From: Desulfobacteraceae bacterium
GTDB taxonomy: Bacteria > Desulfobacterota > Desulfobacteria > Desulfobacterales > Desulfosalsimonadaceae
Reading direction: 5' to 3'
Length of the DNA: 5,986 nt
NCBI GenBank assembly: GCA_021162325.1
Contig: JAGGYV010000013.1
Location: 1-5,986, forward strand
The position numbers and the translations under genes were made by a program. The notes under the pieces are model-generated. The model worked only from the letters and a program-made list of their open reading frames with translations. It did not search any database and was not told where the DNA came from. Positions within the stretch are counted from its first letter, which is position 1. Each line of letters starts with the position of its first letter. Of the stretch, positions 1 to 5,938 are shown piece by piece.

Positions 1-374
1 AGTTGATTGGCGGATATCATGATTTTTTTTGAAAATCCAAGGTTTGTTGTCTGTCGGTAAAGATACAGGTGATAGAACAAAAACAGCAGGCATATCAGAA
101 CAACGATAAAAAGGGGAACCAAAAGCGGCGGGGCGGCATTTGTGGCAAAGTAGAGAATGCCCATCACCGGGAGGCTGAGTCTTGCAATGAGTTGGAGGGC
201 TGGCGCGTTGGCCCTGATTGAATGCAGATTGAATCTGGGGCGTTTTTTGTTTGCCCCCTGTTCGATACTGTTTAAATCCACCACCGTATCGTGTTCGGGA
301 TAATCTAAGATAATGCTGTCAAGATCCACTATCGGATTATGGGGCGGATTATTTATGTTTGGCGAACTGTACAC
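1..374 (-). CDS. Unrecognised membrane protein, N-terminal part (runs off the window start)
   Basis: An open frame on the - strand runs from a GTG at 374 to the window edge, giving 124 residues. Residues 1-55 are polar and acidic to basic (YSSPNINNPPHNPIVDLDSI early, KKRPRF near 43-48). Two hydrophobic segments follow at about 64-80 and 84-105, the second very strong (LLVPLFIVVLICLLFLF), and then a positively charged stretch (YRQTTNLGFSKK). This looks like a cytoplasmic N-terminus followed by a membrane hairpin. The GTG at 374 is chosen because a GAGGT lies 12 bases upstream, an in-frame TAA lies at 407-405, and a strong promoter ends at 415. An in-frame GTG at 329 is the alternative. I do not recognise the family, and the rest of the protein lies outside the window. 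It is transcribed away from the importer operon, so a functional link is not implied. Confidence 0.6.
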   Translation of the reverse strand, partial: MYSSPNINNPPHNPIVDLDSIILDYPEHDTVVDLNSIEQGANKKRPRFNLHSIRANAPALQLIARLSLPVMGILYFATNAAPPLLVPLFIVVLICLLFLFYHLYLYRQTTNLGFSKKIMISANQ

Positions 375-414
375 GATAGGGAATAGACCTCGTTTGTTTT
401 GGCGTTAATTTTTA

Positions 415-443
415 ATTCTATTGAAAAAACAGTAATTTGTCAA
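415..443 (-). promoter_or_regulatory. Sigma-70 type promoter of the divergent membrane protein gene
   Basis: On the - strand a perfect -35 box TTGACA (443-438) is followed by a 17-base spacer and a -10 box TAGAAT (420-415, five of six consensus bases). Transcription would start near 408 and leave a leader of about 34 bases before the GTG at 374. The position supports both the reality of the divergent gene and its start choice. Confidence 0.7.
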
Positions 444-476
444 TAAAAATGATCAAAGGTCAGCCTGTTGATTGAT

Positions 477-501
477 TCAAATTTTATGCATGAAAATTTG
501 A
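477..501. promoter_or_regulatory. 25-bp dyad, candidate operator in the divergent control region
   Basis: Nine-base arms TCAAATTTT (477-485) and AAAATTTGA (493-501) are perfect inverted repeats around the centre ATGCATG, itself nearly palindromic. The dyad lies 13 bases upstream of the candidate -35 box of the importer operon and about 35 bases behind the -35 box of the divergent gene. That fits a dimeric regulator site controlling one or both directions. No regulator is identified; AT-rich sequence makes some dyads likely by chance. Confidence 0.4.
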
Positions 502-511
502 TTGCCATATC

Positions 512-553
512 TCTTGATAATACAGTGATTATTCTTGATAATACAGTGATTAT
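512..553 (+). repeat. Perfect tandem duplication of a 21-bp unit
   Basis: Positions 512-532 and 533-553 are identical 21-bp units beginning TCTTGATAATACAGTGATTA. Each unit contains a small dyad, ATAAT-N6-ATTAT. Twenty-one bases is two turns of B-DNA, so the two dyads face the same side of the helix. The duplication overlaps the candidate promoter of yejB. Confidence 0.85.
515..542 (+). promoter_or_regulatory. Candidate promoter of the importer operon
   Basis: A -35 box TTGATA (515-520) and a -10 box GATAAT (537-542) are separated by 16 bases, each matching consensus at five of six positions. The -35 lies in the first copy and the -10 in the second copy of the 21-bp duplication, so the duplication itself creates the pair. 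The predicted leader to the yejB ATG is about 87 bases. The -10 lacks the usual first T, so this is a moderate call. Confidence 0.4.
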
Positions 554-635
554 TTAATAATAAAAATAGTTAAATGATGTTAAAATTCCTTTTTTTAGTT
601 ATAACCTGAACAATAAATACGATGGTGAAGGAATA

Positions 636-1679
636 ATGGAACGGCTGGATTATTTTATTAAACGTTTATTGTTGATTATTCCAACATTTATCGGCATCAC
701 CGTCTTGTGCTTTCTGGTCATTCAATTTGTTCCGGGTGGCCCGGTGGAACAGGCAATCATGCAAATGAAAGGTATTGGCGGCGGTGAAATAAGCCCGGGA
801 GCGGGTTCCGCCCAATCGATCACTGAAAGACAGAGAAGACAAATCGAAGTTTATTACGGATTTGATCAACCGGTTTACAAACGATACTGGAAATGGCTGG
901 TTGTTGATCGCATCGGCATGAAAATGCCGTCATACAGATTTCCCAATAAAACCGCCTGGCAGCTGATTAAAGGAAGATTTAAAGTATCCATCATTTTCGG
1001 GTTGACCGGTTTTTTATTGTCCTACCTGGTGTGCATTCCCCTGGGTATTTTCAAGGCCCTTCGTCATAATACGTCATTTGATATAATTTCAAGCCTCATT
1101 GTTTTTGTCGGTTATGCAATCCCGGCATTTGCCATGGGCATGGTGCTTAAAATGCTCTTATGCGGAACTGTCGAAGGCATGTGGAATATATTCCCCATAT
1201 CCGGGTTTCATTCAGACGGATACCATGTGTTAACCCTGACGGGAAAAACCGGAGATATATTTATGCACATGTTTTTGCCGGTCTTATGTTATGTGATCGG
1301 GAATTTTGCCGTATTAACGCTTTTGATGAAAAATTCACTCATTGAACAGATCAGCAAGGATTATATCCGAACGGTGGTGGCCAAAGGGGGGAGTTTTACT
1401 CGGGCGGTATGGGGACATGCGTTCAGGAACGCCCTGATTCCCATTGCCACTGGTATGGGGGGGATACTGACCGTCATGTTTGCCGGATCAGTGATTATTG
1501 AGCAGGTGTTTGAAATTCCGGGCATGGGCCGGTTGAGCTTAGAGGCGATCGTTGGTCGGGATTATCCGGTGTTTATGGGCATTCTTTCACTGACGTCCAT
1601 TCTCGGATTGCTGGGTAATATTTTTTCAGATTTTTTATATGTGATCATTGATCCGCGAATCAATTTTCAGAAATCCTGA
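636..1679 (+). CDS. yejB: Peptide ABC transporter permease, YejB type
   Basis: Inner-membrane permease of the DppB/OppB family (347 residues, normal length), one half of the translocation channel. From memory of E. coli YejB it matches closely: an N-terminal membrane segment at about 8-30, then VPGGPVEQAI (32-41), a glycine-rich stretch with SPGAGSAQ (53-60), YGFDQPVYKRYWK (74-86), and the closing IIDPRINF (337-344). The long glycine-rich loop after PGGPV separates YejB from plain DppB. Further membrane segments lie at about 117-140, 152-175, 212-232, 272-290 and 312-335. The cytoplasmic coupling loop that docks on the ATPase is around 243-268 (RTVVAKGG...HAFRNALIPI). The ATG at 636 has GAAGGA three bases upstream. 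In E. coli the complex imports microcin C and peptides; the substrate here is unknown. It is the first importer gene, with no binding-protein gene before it. Confidence 0.9.
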   Translation: MERLDYFIKRLLLIIPTFIGITVLCFLVIQFVPGGPVEQAIMQMKGIGGGEISPGAGSAQSITERQRRQIEVYYGFDQPVYKRYWKWLVVDRIGMKMPSYRFPNKTAWQLIKGRFKVSIIFGLTGFLLSYLVCIPLGIFKALRHNTSFDIISSLIVFVGYAIPAFAMGMVLKMLLCGTVEGMWNIFPISGFHSDGYHVLTLTGKTGDIFMHMFLPVLCYVIGNFAVLTLLMKNSLIEQISKDYIRTVVAKGGSFTRAVWGHAFRNALIPIATGMGGILTVMFAGSVIIEQVFEIPGMGRLSLEAIVGRDYPVFMGILSLTSILGLLGNIFSDFLYVIIDPRINFQKS

Positions 1680-1788
1680 TGAAGGTTCAACGCTGTTTTT
1701 TAAAAGACTGTCCATAATTATCATCGTTTAACCCGGACCGGAAAAGTTAAAAGTGAACTAAAGTTTGAAGTGCTCTAAAGTTATTGTT

Positions 1789-1813
1789 AATGCCTCCGGC
1801 ATTGTTATTTTTT
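1789..1813 (+). terminator. Terminator-like hairpin downstream of yejB
   Basis: AATGCC (1789-1794), loop TCC and GGCATT (1798-1803) form a perfect 6-bp stem. It is followed by GTTA and six T residues (1808-1813). This is the shape of a short intrinsic terminator, 110 bases after the yejB stop and inside the operon. It could reduce transcription into yejE, or it may simply be part of the surrounding repeat element. The stem is short, so termination would be partial at best. Confidence 0.4.
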
Positions 1814-1848
1814 ATAAAAAAATGATCGCGCGTTTAGCGCAGTCGTCA

Positions 1849-1908
1849 ACTTTAGATCACTTTAGATCACTTTAGATCACTTTAGATCACTTTAGATCAC
1901 TTTAGATC
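1849..1908. repeat. Six perfect tandem copies of a 10-bp unit (ACTTTAGATC)
   Basis: The unit ACTTTAGATC repeats six times without a mismatch from 1849 to 1908. It then continues as ACTT before diverging into CACACTTTT. The period equals about one helical turn, and each unit has one GATC (first at 1855-1858). Perfect identity implies recent expansion or active homogenisation by slippage. It is a candidate length-variable locus. Confidence 0.95.
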
Positions 1909-1974
1909 ACTTCACACTTTTCGAGTTTTGGACTATTTTGCCATAAAATGCAAAAAAATAGGCCTTAGACCTAA

Positions 1975-3570
1975 ATGATATTTCGAATACTAAAAAATCC
2001 AGTGGCTAAAAAGCGATTTTTACGTTTCAAATCTATGAAACGGGCTTATTTCTCCTTTTGGATTATTTGTGTTTTATATGGTCTGAGCCTTTTTTCAGAA
2101 GTGGTGTGTAATAATGTGCCGCTGTATGTTAAGTATAACGGTCGGTCCTATTTTCCGGTGGTGAAGTATTACTCTGAAAGTGAGTTTACCGGCAATGGTC
2201 GGCAAACCCGGCCGGATTACCGGCAATTAAACCAATCCGAGGCCTTTGCCGGTAATTCTGATAATTACATGATTTTTCCCCTGATACCATTCAGTCCTTT
2301 AGAAAGTATCAATCCAAAAGTCATTTTTGTACCGGATGAAGTTGAACTCAGGCTGACAAAGGTGCCGCGGATCGGTACCGTTGATATACAAAAAGACTTT
2401 ACGATTGTTCGGTCCGTATTTCTGGCGTCTTTTGTAAGTGATCCTGAGAAGAATATCCCGGGGGAAAATCTTGCAAAATATTTTATTCTGCCGGAAACGG
2501 TGGAACACTTAATTGCCGCACGGTTTGCAAACCAGGGCACCGGTTTTGCCGAGTTTACGATACAGAATCATGCGGGTGAAAAAATTCTTGCCTCATTGGC
2601 CACTTTTCGGCCCAGGAAGACCCCGCCCGGAAAAATCAGGGTGACTTTAAAGGAAATGGTCAGCAATAGAGAGCCGGCAGAATCGATTGTTTTTGACCGG
2701 TCGCTTGAACCGGTTTTAAACGGGACAAGTATCTGGCACCAGGTTGTAAAAGATGAGGCGCGGATTCTTTTAAATCTTGTACAAACCAGATTCAATCAGC
2801 CTGTTGATGATTATCGATTGGTCATTGACCAACGCCAATATACGGCTTCATTTATAAAAGAGGAAGTCCGGTTCCCGTACCCGCCGGTGAAAGACCATCC
2901 CATGGGAATTGACGGGGCGGGCAGGGATGTTTTTGCCCGCATTCTTTACGGCCTCAGAATATCCTTAACGTTTGGATTGATGCTTGTGGGCTGCTCTATG
3001 GTGATCGGTGTGATGGCCGGCGCAGTTCAGGGATATTATGCCGGAAAGCTGGATATCACGGCCCAGCGGATGATTGAAATCTGGAGTGCGTTACCTTTTT
3101 TATATGTGATGATTTTAATGGGATCCATTTATGGGAGAAGTTTTACGCTGCTGTTGATCTGCTATGGGCTGTTTAACTGGGTGGGGATTTCTTATTATAT
3201 CCGGGCGGAATTTTTAAGCCTGCGAAAAAGGCCGTTTGTTGAGGCCGCAAAATGCATGGGTGTGCCGCCGATTAAAATTATTTACAGGCATATCCTCCCG
3301 AATGCTTTGGTCCCGGTGATCACCTTTTTCCCTTTTTTTCTGGTGGGGGCGATTGGCGCGCTGGCGGCACTCGATTATCTCGGATTCGGGCTTCCCCCAC
3401 CTACGCCGAGCTGGGGCGAACTTTTATTTCAGGCCCAGCAGTACCGATGGGCCTGGTGGCTGATTCTTTATCCGTCTTTGGCGCTGTTTTCAGTGATGCT
3501 CCTCGGCGTGTTTGTGGGAGAAGGAATTCGAAACGCGTATGATCCGAAACAATACAGCAGATTTCAATAA
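1975..3570 (+). CDS. yejE: Peptide ABC transporter permease, YejE type with enlarged periplasmic region
   Basis: Second permease of the importer (DppC/OppC family), 531 residues where E. coli YejE has about 340. The N-terminus (RFKSMKRAYFSFWIICVLYG, 17-36, then LSLFSEVVCNN and YSESEF at 66-71) matches YejE. So does everything from about 297 on: HPMGIDGAGRDVFARILYG (308-326), VQGYYAGKLD (351-360), the coupling loop EAAKCMGV...HILPNA (423-444) and DYLGFGLPPPTPSWGELL (467-484). The extra length is about 185 residues, roughly 112-296, between the first membrane helix (about 26-44) and the five-helix core (about 325-516), so it should be periplasmic. It has no cysteine and no clear membrane segment. 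The ATG follows directly after an in-frame TAA (1972-1974). The ribosome site is weak (ATAGG at 1958-1962, 12 bases away) and TAGG could pair with CCTA at 1970-1973. Confidence 0.9.
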   Translation: MIFRILKNPVAKKRFLRFKSMKRAYFSFWIICVLYGLSLFSEVVCNNVPLYVKYNGRSYFPVVKYYSESEFTGNGRQTRPDYRQLNQSEAFAGNSDNYMIFPLIPFSPLESINPKVIFVPDEVELRLTKVPRIGTVDIQKDFTIVRSVFLASFVSDPEKNIPGENLAKYFILPETVEHLIAARFANQGTGFAEFTIQNHAGEKILASLATFRPRKTPPGKIRVTLKEMVSNREPAESIVFDRSLEPVLNGTSIWHQVVKDEARILLNLVQTRFNQPVDDYRLVIDQRQYTASFIKEEVRFPYPPVKDHPMGIDGAGRDVFARILYGLRISLTFGLMLVGCSMVIGVMAGAVQGYYAGKLDITAQRMIEIWSALPFLYVMILMGSIYGRSFTLLLICYGLFNWVGISYYIRAEFLSLRKRPFVEAAKCMGVPPIKIIYRHILPNALVPVITFFPFFLVGAIGALAALDYLGFGLPPPTPSWGELLFQAQQYRWAWWLILYPSLALFSVMLLGVFVGEGIRNAYDPKQYSRFQ

Positions 3571-3571
3571 T

Positions 3572-3576
3572 AAGGT
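3572..3576 (+). promoter_or_regulatory. Ribosome binding site that sets the start of the first ATPase
   Basis: AAGGT lies just after the yejE stop codon (3568-3570) and four bases before the ATG at 3581. In-frame upstream starts (TTG 3512, ATG 3539) lie inside yejE and would add residues before the conserved ATPase fold. This site makes 3581 the best start and suggests translational coupling to yejE. Confidence 0.7.
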
Positions 3577-3580
3577 ATTA

Positions 3581-4615
3581 ATGGAAACAACCGTCCAGAA
3601 CAAAAAAATGGAATCAGGTGAACAAGAGGCCCGACTGCTGACAGTCAGGGACTTGACCGTTAGTTTTTCAACTGATGACGGAACGTTTAAAGCAGCGGAT
3701 AAAATCTCTTTTCATATTGAAAAGGGTGAAAATGTCGGCCTGGTGGGAGAATCCGGGTGTGGAAAGTCCGTGACTGCGCTCTCGATCCCCCGCCTGATTC
3801 CTTCACCGCCGGGAAATATAGATTCAGGTGACATATGGTTTGATGGAAAAGATATCATGTCAATGACTTCTGAACAGCTGCGGGATATTCGGGGGCGTGC
3901 CATCAGCATGATATTTCAGGAACCGTTATCTGCGTTGTCTCCTCTGCACCGTATCGGCCGTCAGATGACTGAAACCCTATTGCTGCATCAGGATATGTCG
4001 AAAAAAGAGGCCTGGCAGTTTTCTGAGCAGTGGTTAGGTAAAGTGGGGATACCGGATGCGGCGGACCGAATGTTTGCCTATCCGTTTCAGCTTTCCGGGG
4101 GCATGCAGCAGCGGATTATGATTGCCATGGCATTGATGCTGGAACCGAACCTGATCATAGCGGATGAGCCGACAACCGCCTTAGATGTCACCACCCAGGC
4201 GCAGGTTTTTGAACTGATCAAGGCGATGAAAAAGAAGCATACGTCTATGCTTTTGATCACCCATGATATGGGGGTTGTCTGGGAGATGTGCGAACGCATC
4301 CTGGTCATGTATGCATCCAACATTGTTGAATTCGGCAGCCGTGAAGATATTTTTTCAAACCCTAAACATCCGTATACCATCGGGTTGTTAAACGCCATCC
4401 CCAAATTGATGGGCGGGCGGAGGCAATTAAAAGACATCCCGGGACAGGTGCCGTCCCCATTTGATTATCCCAAAGGATGCCATTTTGAAAAGCGGTGTGC
4501 GTTTTCTATGGAAAAGTGCATGACTGAAAAACCACCGTTTTATGAGTGCGGCAATGGACATCAGGCAGCCTGTTTTTTACTGGAAAACGGTTCCGGGTCA
4601 ATGCCATTAATTTAA
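3581..4615 (+). CDS. Peptide ABC transporter ATP-binding protein, DppD/OppD type (N-terminal YejF half equivalent)
   Basis: Cytoplasmic ATPase of 344 residues that drives the importer. Every ABC motif is intact: Walker A GESGCGKS (56-63), Q-loop Gln113 in IFQEP, signature LSGGMQQR (171-178), Walker B LIIADEPT (191-198) with catalytic Glu196, D-loop ALD (200-202) and switch His228. The C-terminal extension typical of oligopeptide importers carries Cys300, Cys306, Cys313, Cys323 and Cys331. The spacing C-x5-C-x6-C followed by a late C is the pattern linked to a [4Fe-4S] cluster in DppD-like proteins. Ten bases separate it from yejE. In E. coli this domain is the first half of fused YejF; here it is a gene of its own. 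The last residues (SMPLI) and stop come from one arm of an inverted repeat, so the natural C-terminus may have been changed. Confidence 0.93.
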   Translation: METTVQNKKMESGEQEARLLTVRDLTVSFSTDDGTFKAADKISFHIEKGENVGLVGESGCGKSVTALSIPRLIPSPPGNIDSGDIWFDGKDIMSMTSEQLRDIRGRAISMIFQEPLSALSPLHRIGRQMTETLLLHQDMSKKEAWQFSEQWLGKVGIPDAADRMFAYPFQLSGGMQQRIMIAMALMLEPNLIIADEPTTALDVTTQAQVFELIKAMKKKHTSMLLITHDMGVVWEMCERILVMYASNIVEFGSREDIFSNPKHPYTIGLLNAIPKLMGGRRQLKDIPGQVPSPFDYPKGCHFEKRCAFSMEKCMTEKPPFYECGNGHQAACFLLENGSGSMPLI

Positions 4616-4724
4616 GCCATATGCGTAGGGGAGGGGTTTATCCCCTCCCGTTACGGGACGACATTTTGCGGGAGGGGATAAACTCCTCCCCTACATTGAA
4701 TCATCTCAGGTTTAATGGCATTGA
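4598..4724. repeat. Outer inverted repeat enclosing the REP-like pair
   Basis: TCAATGCCATTAA (4598-4610) and its exact reverse complement TTAATGGCATTGA (4712-4724) flank the palindromic core. The gaps to the core arms are 14 and 17 bases. A perfect 13-bp match at symmetric distance is unlikely by chance, so the whole 127-bp stretch may be one nested element. The left arm overlaps the last codons of the upstream ATPase gene. Confidence 0.75.
4625..4694. repeat. BIME-like element: two REP hairpins in inverted orientation
   Basis: Arms 4625-4650 and 4669-4694 are reverse complements at 25 of 26 positions, with an 18-base spacer. Each arm is also a hairpin by itself. The left one is GTAG (4625-4628) then GGGAGGGG-TTTAT-CCCCTCCC (4629-4649), an 8-bp perfect stem. 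The right one, read on the - strand, is GTAG (4694-4691) then the same stem with one mismatch. A GTAG tetranucleotide at the 5' foot of a hairpin is the known hallmark of REP sequences processed by REP-associated tyrosine transposases. The gene start of such an enzyme lies at 5939. The element sits between the two ATPase genes and could act as an RNA stem that stabilises or attenuates the transcript. Confidence 0.8.
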
Positions 4725-4779
4725 GTTTTGGATAGGTAAGAGCGAACAAATCATATTAATTTTAAAATAAAAAAATGTG

Positions 4780-5781
4780 ATGTTAAACACGATTGATAAA
4801 ATAGACGAAAATCCGGAGCCTTTGCTCAAGGTAATTGATTTAAAAACCTGGTTTCCGATAAAACGGGGTTTTTTTTCAAAAACCGCTGATTATGTTCGTG
4901 CCGTTGACGGCGTCAGCCTGAATATCTATCGCGGTGAAACACTGGGGCTGGTGGGAGAGTCAGGCTGCGGTAAAACCACTCTGGGAAGGACACTTCTCGG
5001 CCTTGAAAAATCAAATGAGGGAAATGCCTTTTTCGATAAAATTCCTTTGCATGCATTGAATCCGCGTGAAATGAACCGCTTGCGAAAACGGATTCAGGTA
5101 ATTTTTCAGGACCCGATGTCGTCATTAAATCCACGAATGACGGTGATTGATATCGTCACCGAGGGGCTCGCACAGTTTAAGAGAATTGAAGGCACTCGAA
5201 AAGAGCATGCCGAACGCCTGTTAAAAGAGGTCGGACTTTCAGCTGATTCAATTTATCGATTCCCCCATGAATTTTCTGGGGGGCAGCGGCAGCGGATCAG
5301 TATTGCCCGGGCCATTTCCTTAAGACCTGAATTTATAATATGTGATGAGGCGGTTAGCGCTCTGGATGTTTCGATCCAGGCTCAGGTCATCAATTTGTTG
5401 ATCTCCCTACAGCAGCGGCATCACCTTTCCTATTTGTTTATTTCCCATGATTTAAGCGTGGTCAGTAATATTGCCGACCGGATAGCGGTCATGTATTTAG
5501 GGCAAATTGTAGAATCCGGAACAACGTTTGACATTATTCATAATCCCCTGCATCCCTATACAAAAGCATTGATTGCAGCGGTTCCGGAGCCGGGTAAAAT
5601 CAGGAGCCGGCGAATTCTGTTAAAAGGGGAAATCCCATCTGCATCCTCGCCGCCGCCGGGATGCCGGTTCCACACCCGATGCCCGGAGGTGATGGACATA
5701 TGCCGTCAAAAAGTGCCTATCCGGAAAATAATTGATGGGCGGGAAGTACTATGTCATCTCTATGCGCATCCGGAGGGATAA
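4780..5781 (+). CDS. Peptide ABC transporter ATP-binding protein, DppF/OppF type (C-terminal YejF half equivalent)
   Basis: Second cytoplasmic ATPase, 333 residues from the ATG at 4780; a GTG directly before it (4777) is the only other upstream start, because a TAA lies at 4768-4770. Motifs are intact: Walker A GESGCGKT (59-66), Gln110 in IFQDPMSSLNPR, signature FSGGQRQR (165-172, Phe in place of the usual Leu), Walker B FIICDEAV (185-192) with Glu190, SALD (193-196) and switch His223. The C-terminal cysteine set C295-x5-C301-x6-C308-x16-C325 matches the oligopeptide-importer extension that can hold a [4Fe-4S] cluster. It should pair with the first ATPase as the nucleotide-binding heterodimer. 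There is no visible ribosome binding site: the 25 bases upstream are almost pure A and T. The gap of 164 bases from the first ATPase is filled by the REP-like element. Confidence 0.93.
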   Translation: MLNTIDKIDENPEPLLKVIDLKTWFPIKRGFFSKTADYVRAVDGVSLNIYRGETLGLVGESGCGKTTLGRTLLGLEKSNEGNAFFDKIPLHALNPREMNRLRKRIQVIFQDPMSSLNPRMTVIDIVTEGLAQFKRIEGTRKEHAERLLKEVGLSADSIYRFPHEFSGGQRQRISIARAISLRPEFIICDEAVSALDVSIQAQVINLLISLQQRHHLSYLFISHDLSVVSNIADRIAVMYLGQIVESGTTFDIIHNPLHPYTKALIAAVPEPGKIRSRRILLKGEIPSASSPPPGCRFHTRCPEVMDICRQKVPIRKIIDGREVLCHLYAHPEG

Positions 5782-5938
5782 TAAGGGGGCAGGGAAACGC
5801 GTAACCTGAAACATGGAAGGGGTCGCATCTTAATTATTAACTATTGACACCTTCATTCATTTTTAATAACCTGCTGGAAATTGAACAATTTTTCAAAGCA
5901 AACTTTTCTTTGTAAGTAGACAAACGGGGGTTGTTTGG
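5782..5938. other. Spacer between importer operon and transposase gene
   Basis: No gene is supported here. A perfect TTGACA at 5844-5849 has no well-placed -10 box (TAATAA at 5864-5869 is only 14 bases away), so a promoter is uncertain. A small dyad AAATTG-AA-CAATTT lies at about 5878-5891. I see no convincing terminator after the importer operon, and GGGGG at 5926-5930 may serve as a weak ribosome site for the next gene. Confidence 0.5.

Larger units (their letters stand above)
1749..1920. repeat. Inverted-repeat element between yejB and yejE
   Basis: The left arm 1760-1781 (core GAAGTGCTCTAAAGT) pairs with the right arm 1899-1920 (core ACTTTAGATCACTTC) at 20 of 22 positions. Just outside the left arm, AGTGAACTAAAGT (1752-1764) is another diverged inverse copy of the same unit. 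Between the arms lie an AATGCC/GGCATT hairpin, a GCGC-GTTTA-GCGC mini-hairpin (1828-1840) and the tandem 10-bp array. It encodes no protein that I can support. It fills most of the 295-base gap between two genes that normally sit close together, so it is likely an inserted or expanded element. Its outer limits are not certain. Confidence 0.7.

Noticed and set aside
622..636. Four-codon leader peptide (ATG GTG AAG GAA TAA) overlapping the yejB start
   Set aside because: It is too short to judge, its own ribosome site is missing, and its AAGGA is better explained as the yejB ribosome site.
1849..1908. CRISPR array
   Set aside because: The 10-bp units abut without spacers and are far too short for CRISPR repeats.
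2265..2540. Antisense open frames inside yejE (also near 2299-2508 and 2568-2795)
   Set aside because: They are opposite-strand shadows of a well-supported coding region with no start signals of their own.
3512..3580. Extended N-terminus of the first ATPase from a TTG at 3512 or an ATG at 3539
   Set aside because: These starts lie inside yejE and add residues before the conserved fold; the ATG at 3581 has AAGGT at the right distance just after the yejE stop.
4087..4437. A 116-codon antisense frame opposite the first ATPase
   Set aside because: It lies opposite the conserved signature and Walker B region and has no independent support.
4546..4770. A 74-codon + strand open frame covering the end of the first ATPase and the repeat element
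   Set aside because: It overlaps the ATPase in another frame, its middle is only the palindromic repeat, and no ribosome site or family pattern supports it.
5844..5869. Promoter for the transposase gene based on a perfect TTGACA
   Set aside because: No -10 box lies 16-18 bases downstream; the nearest AT-rich match is only 14 bases away, so it is noted in the spacer entry only.
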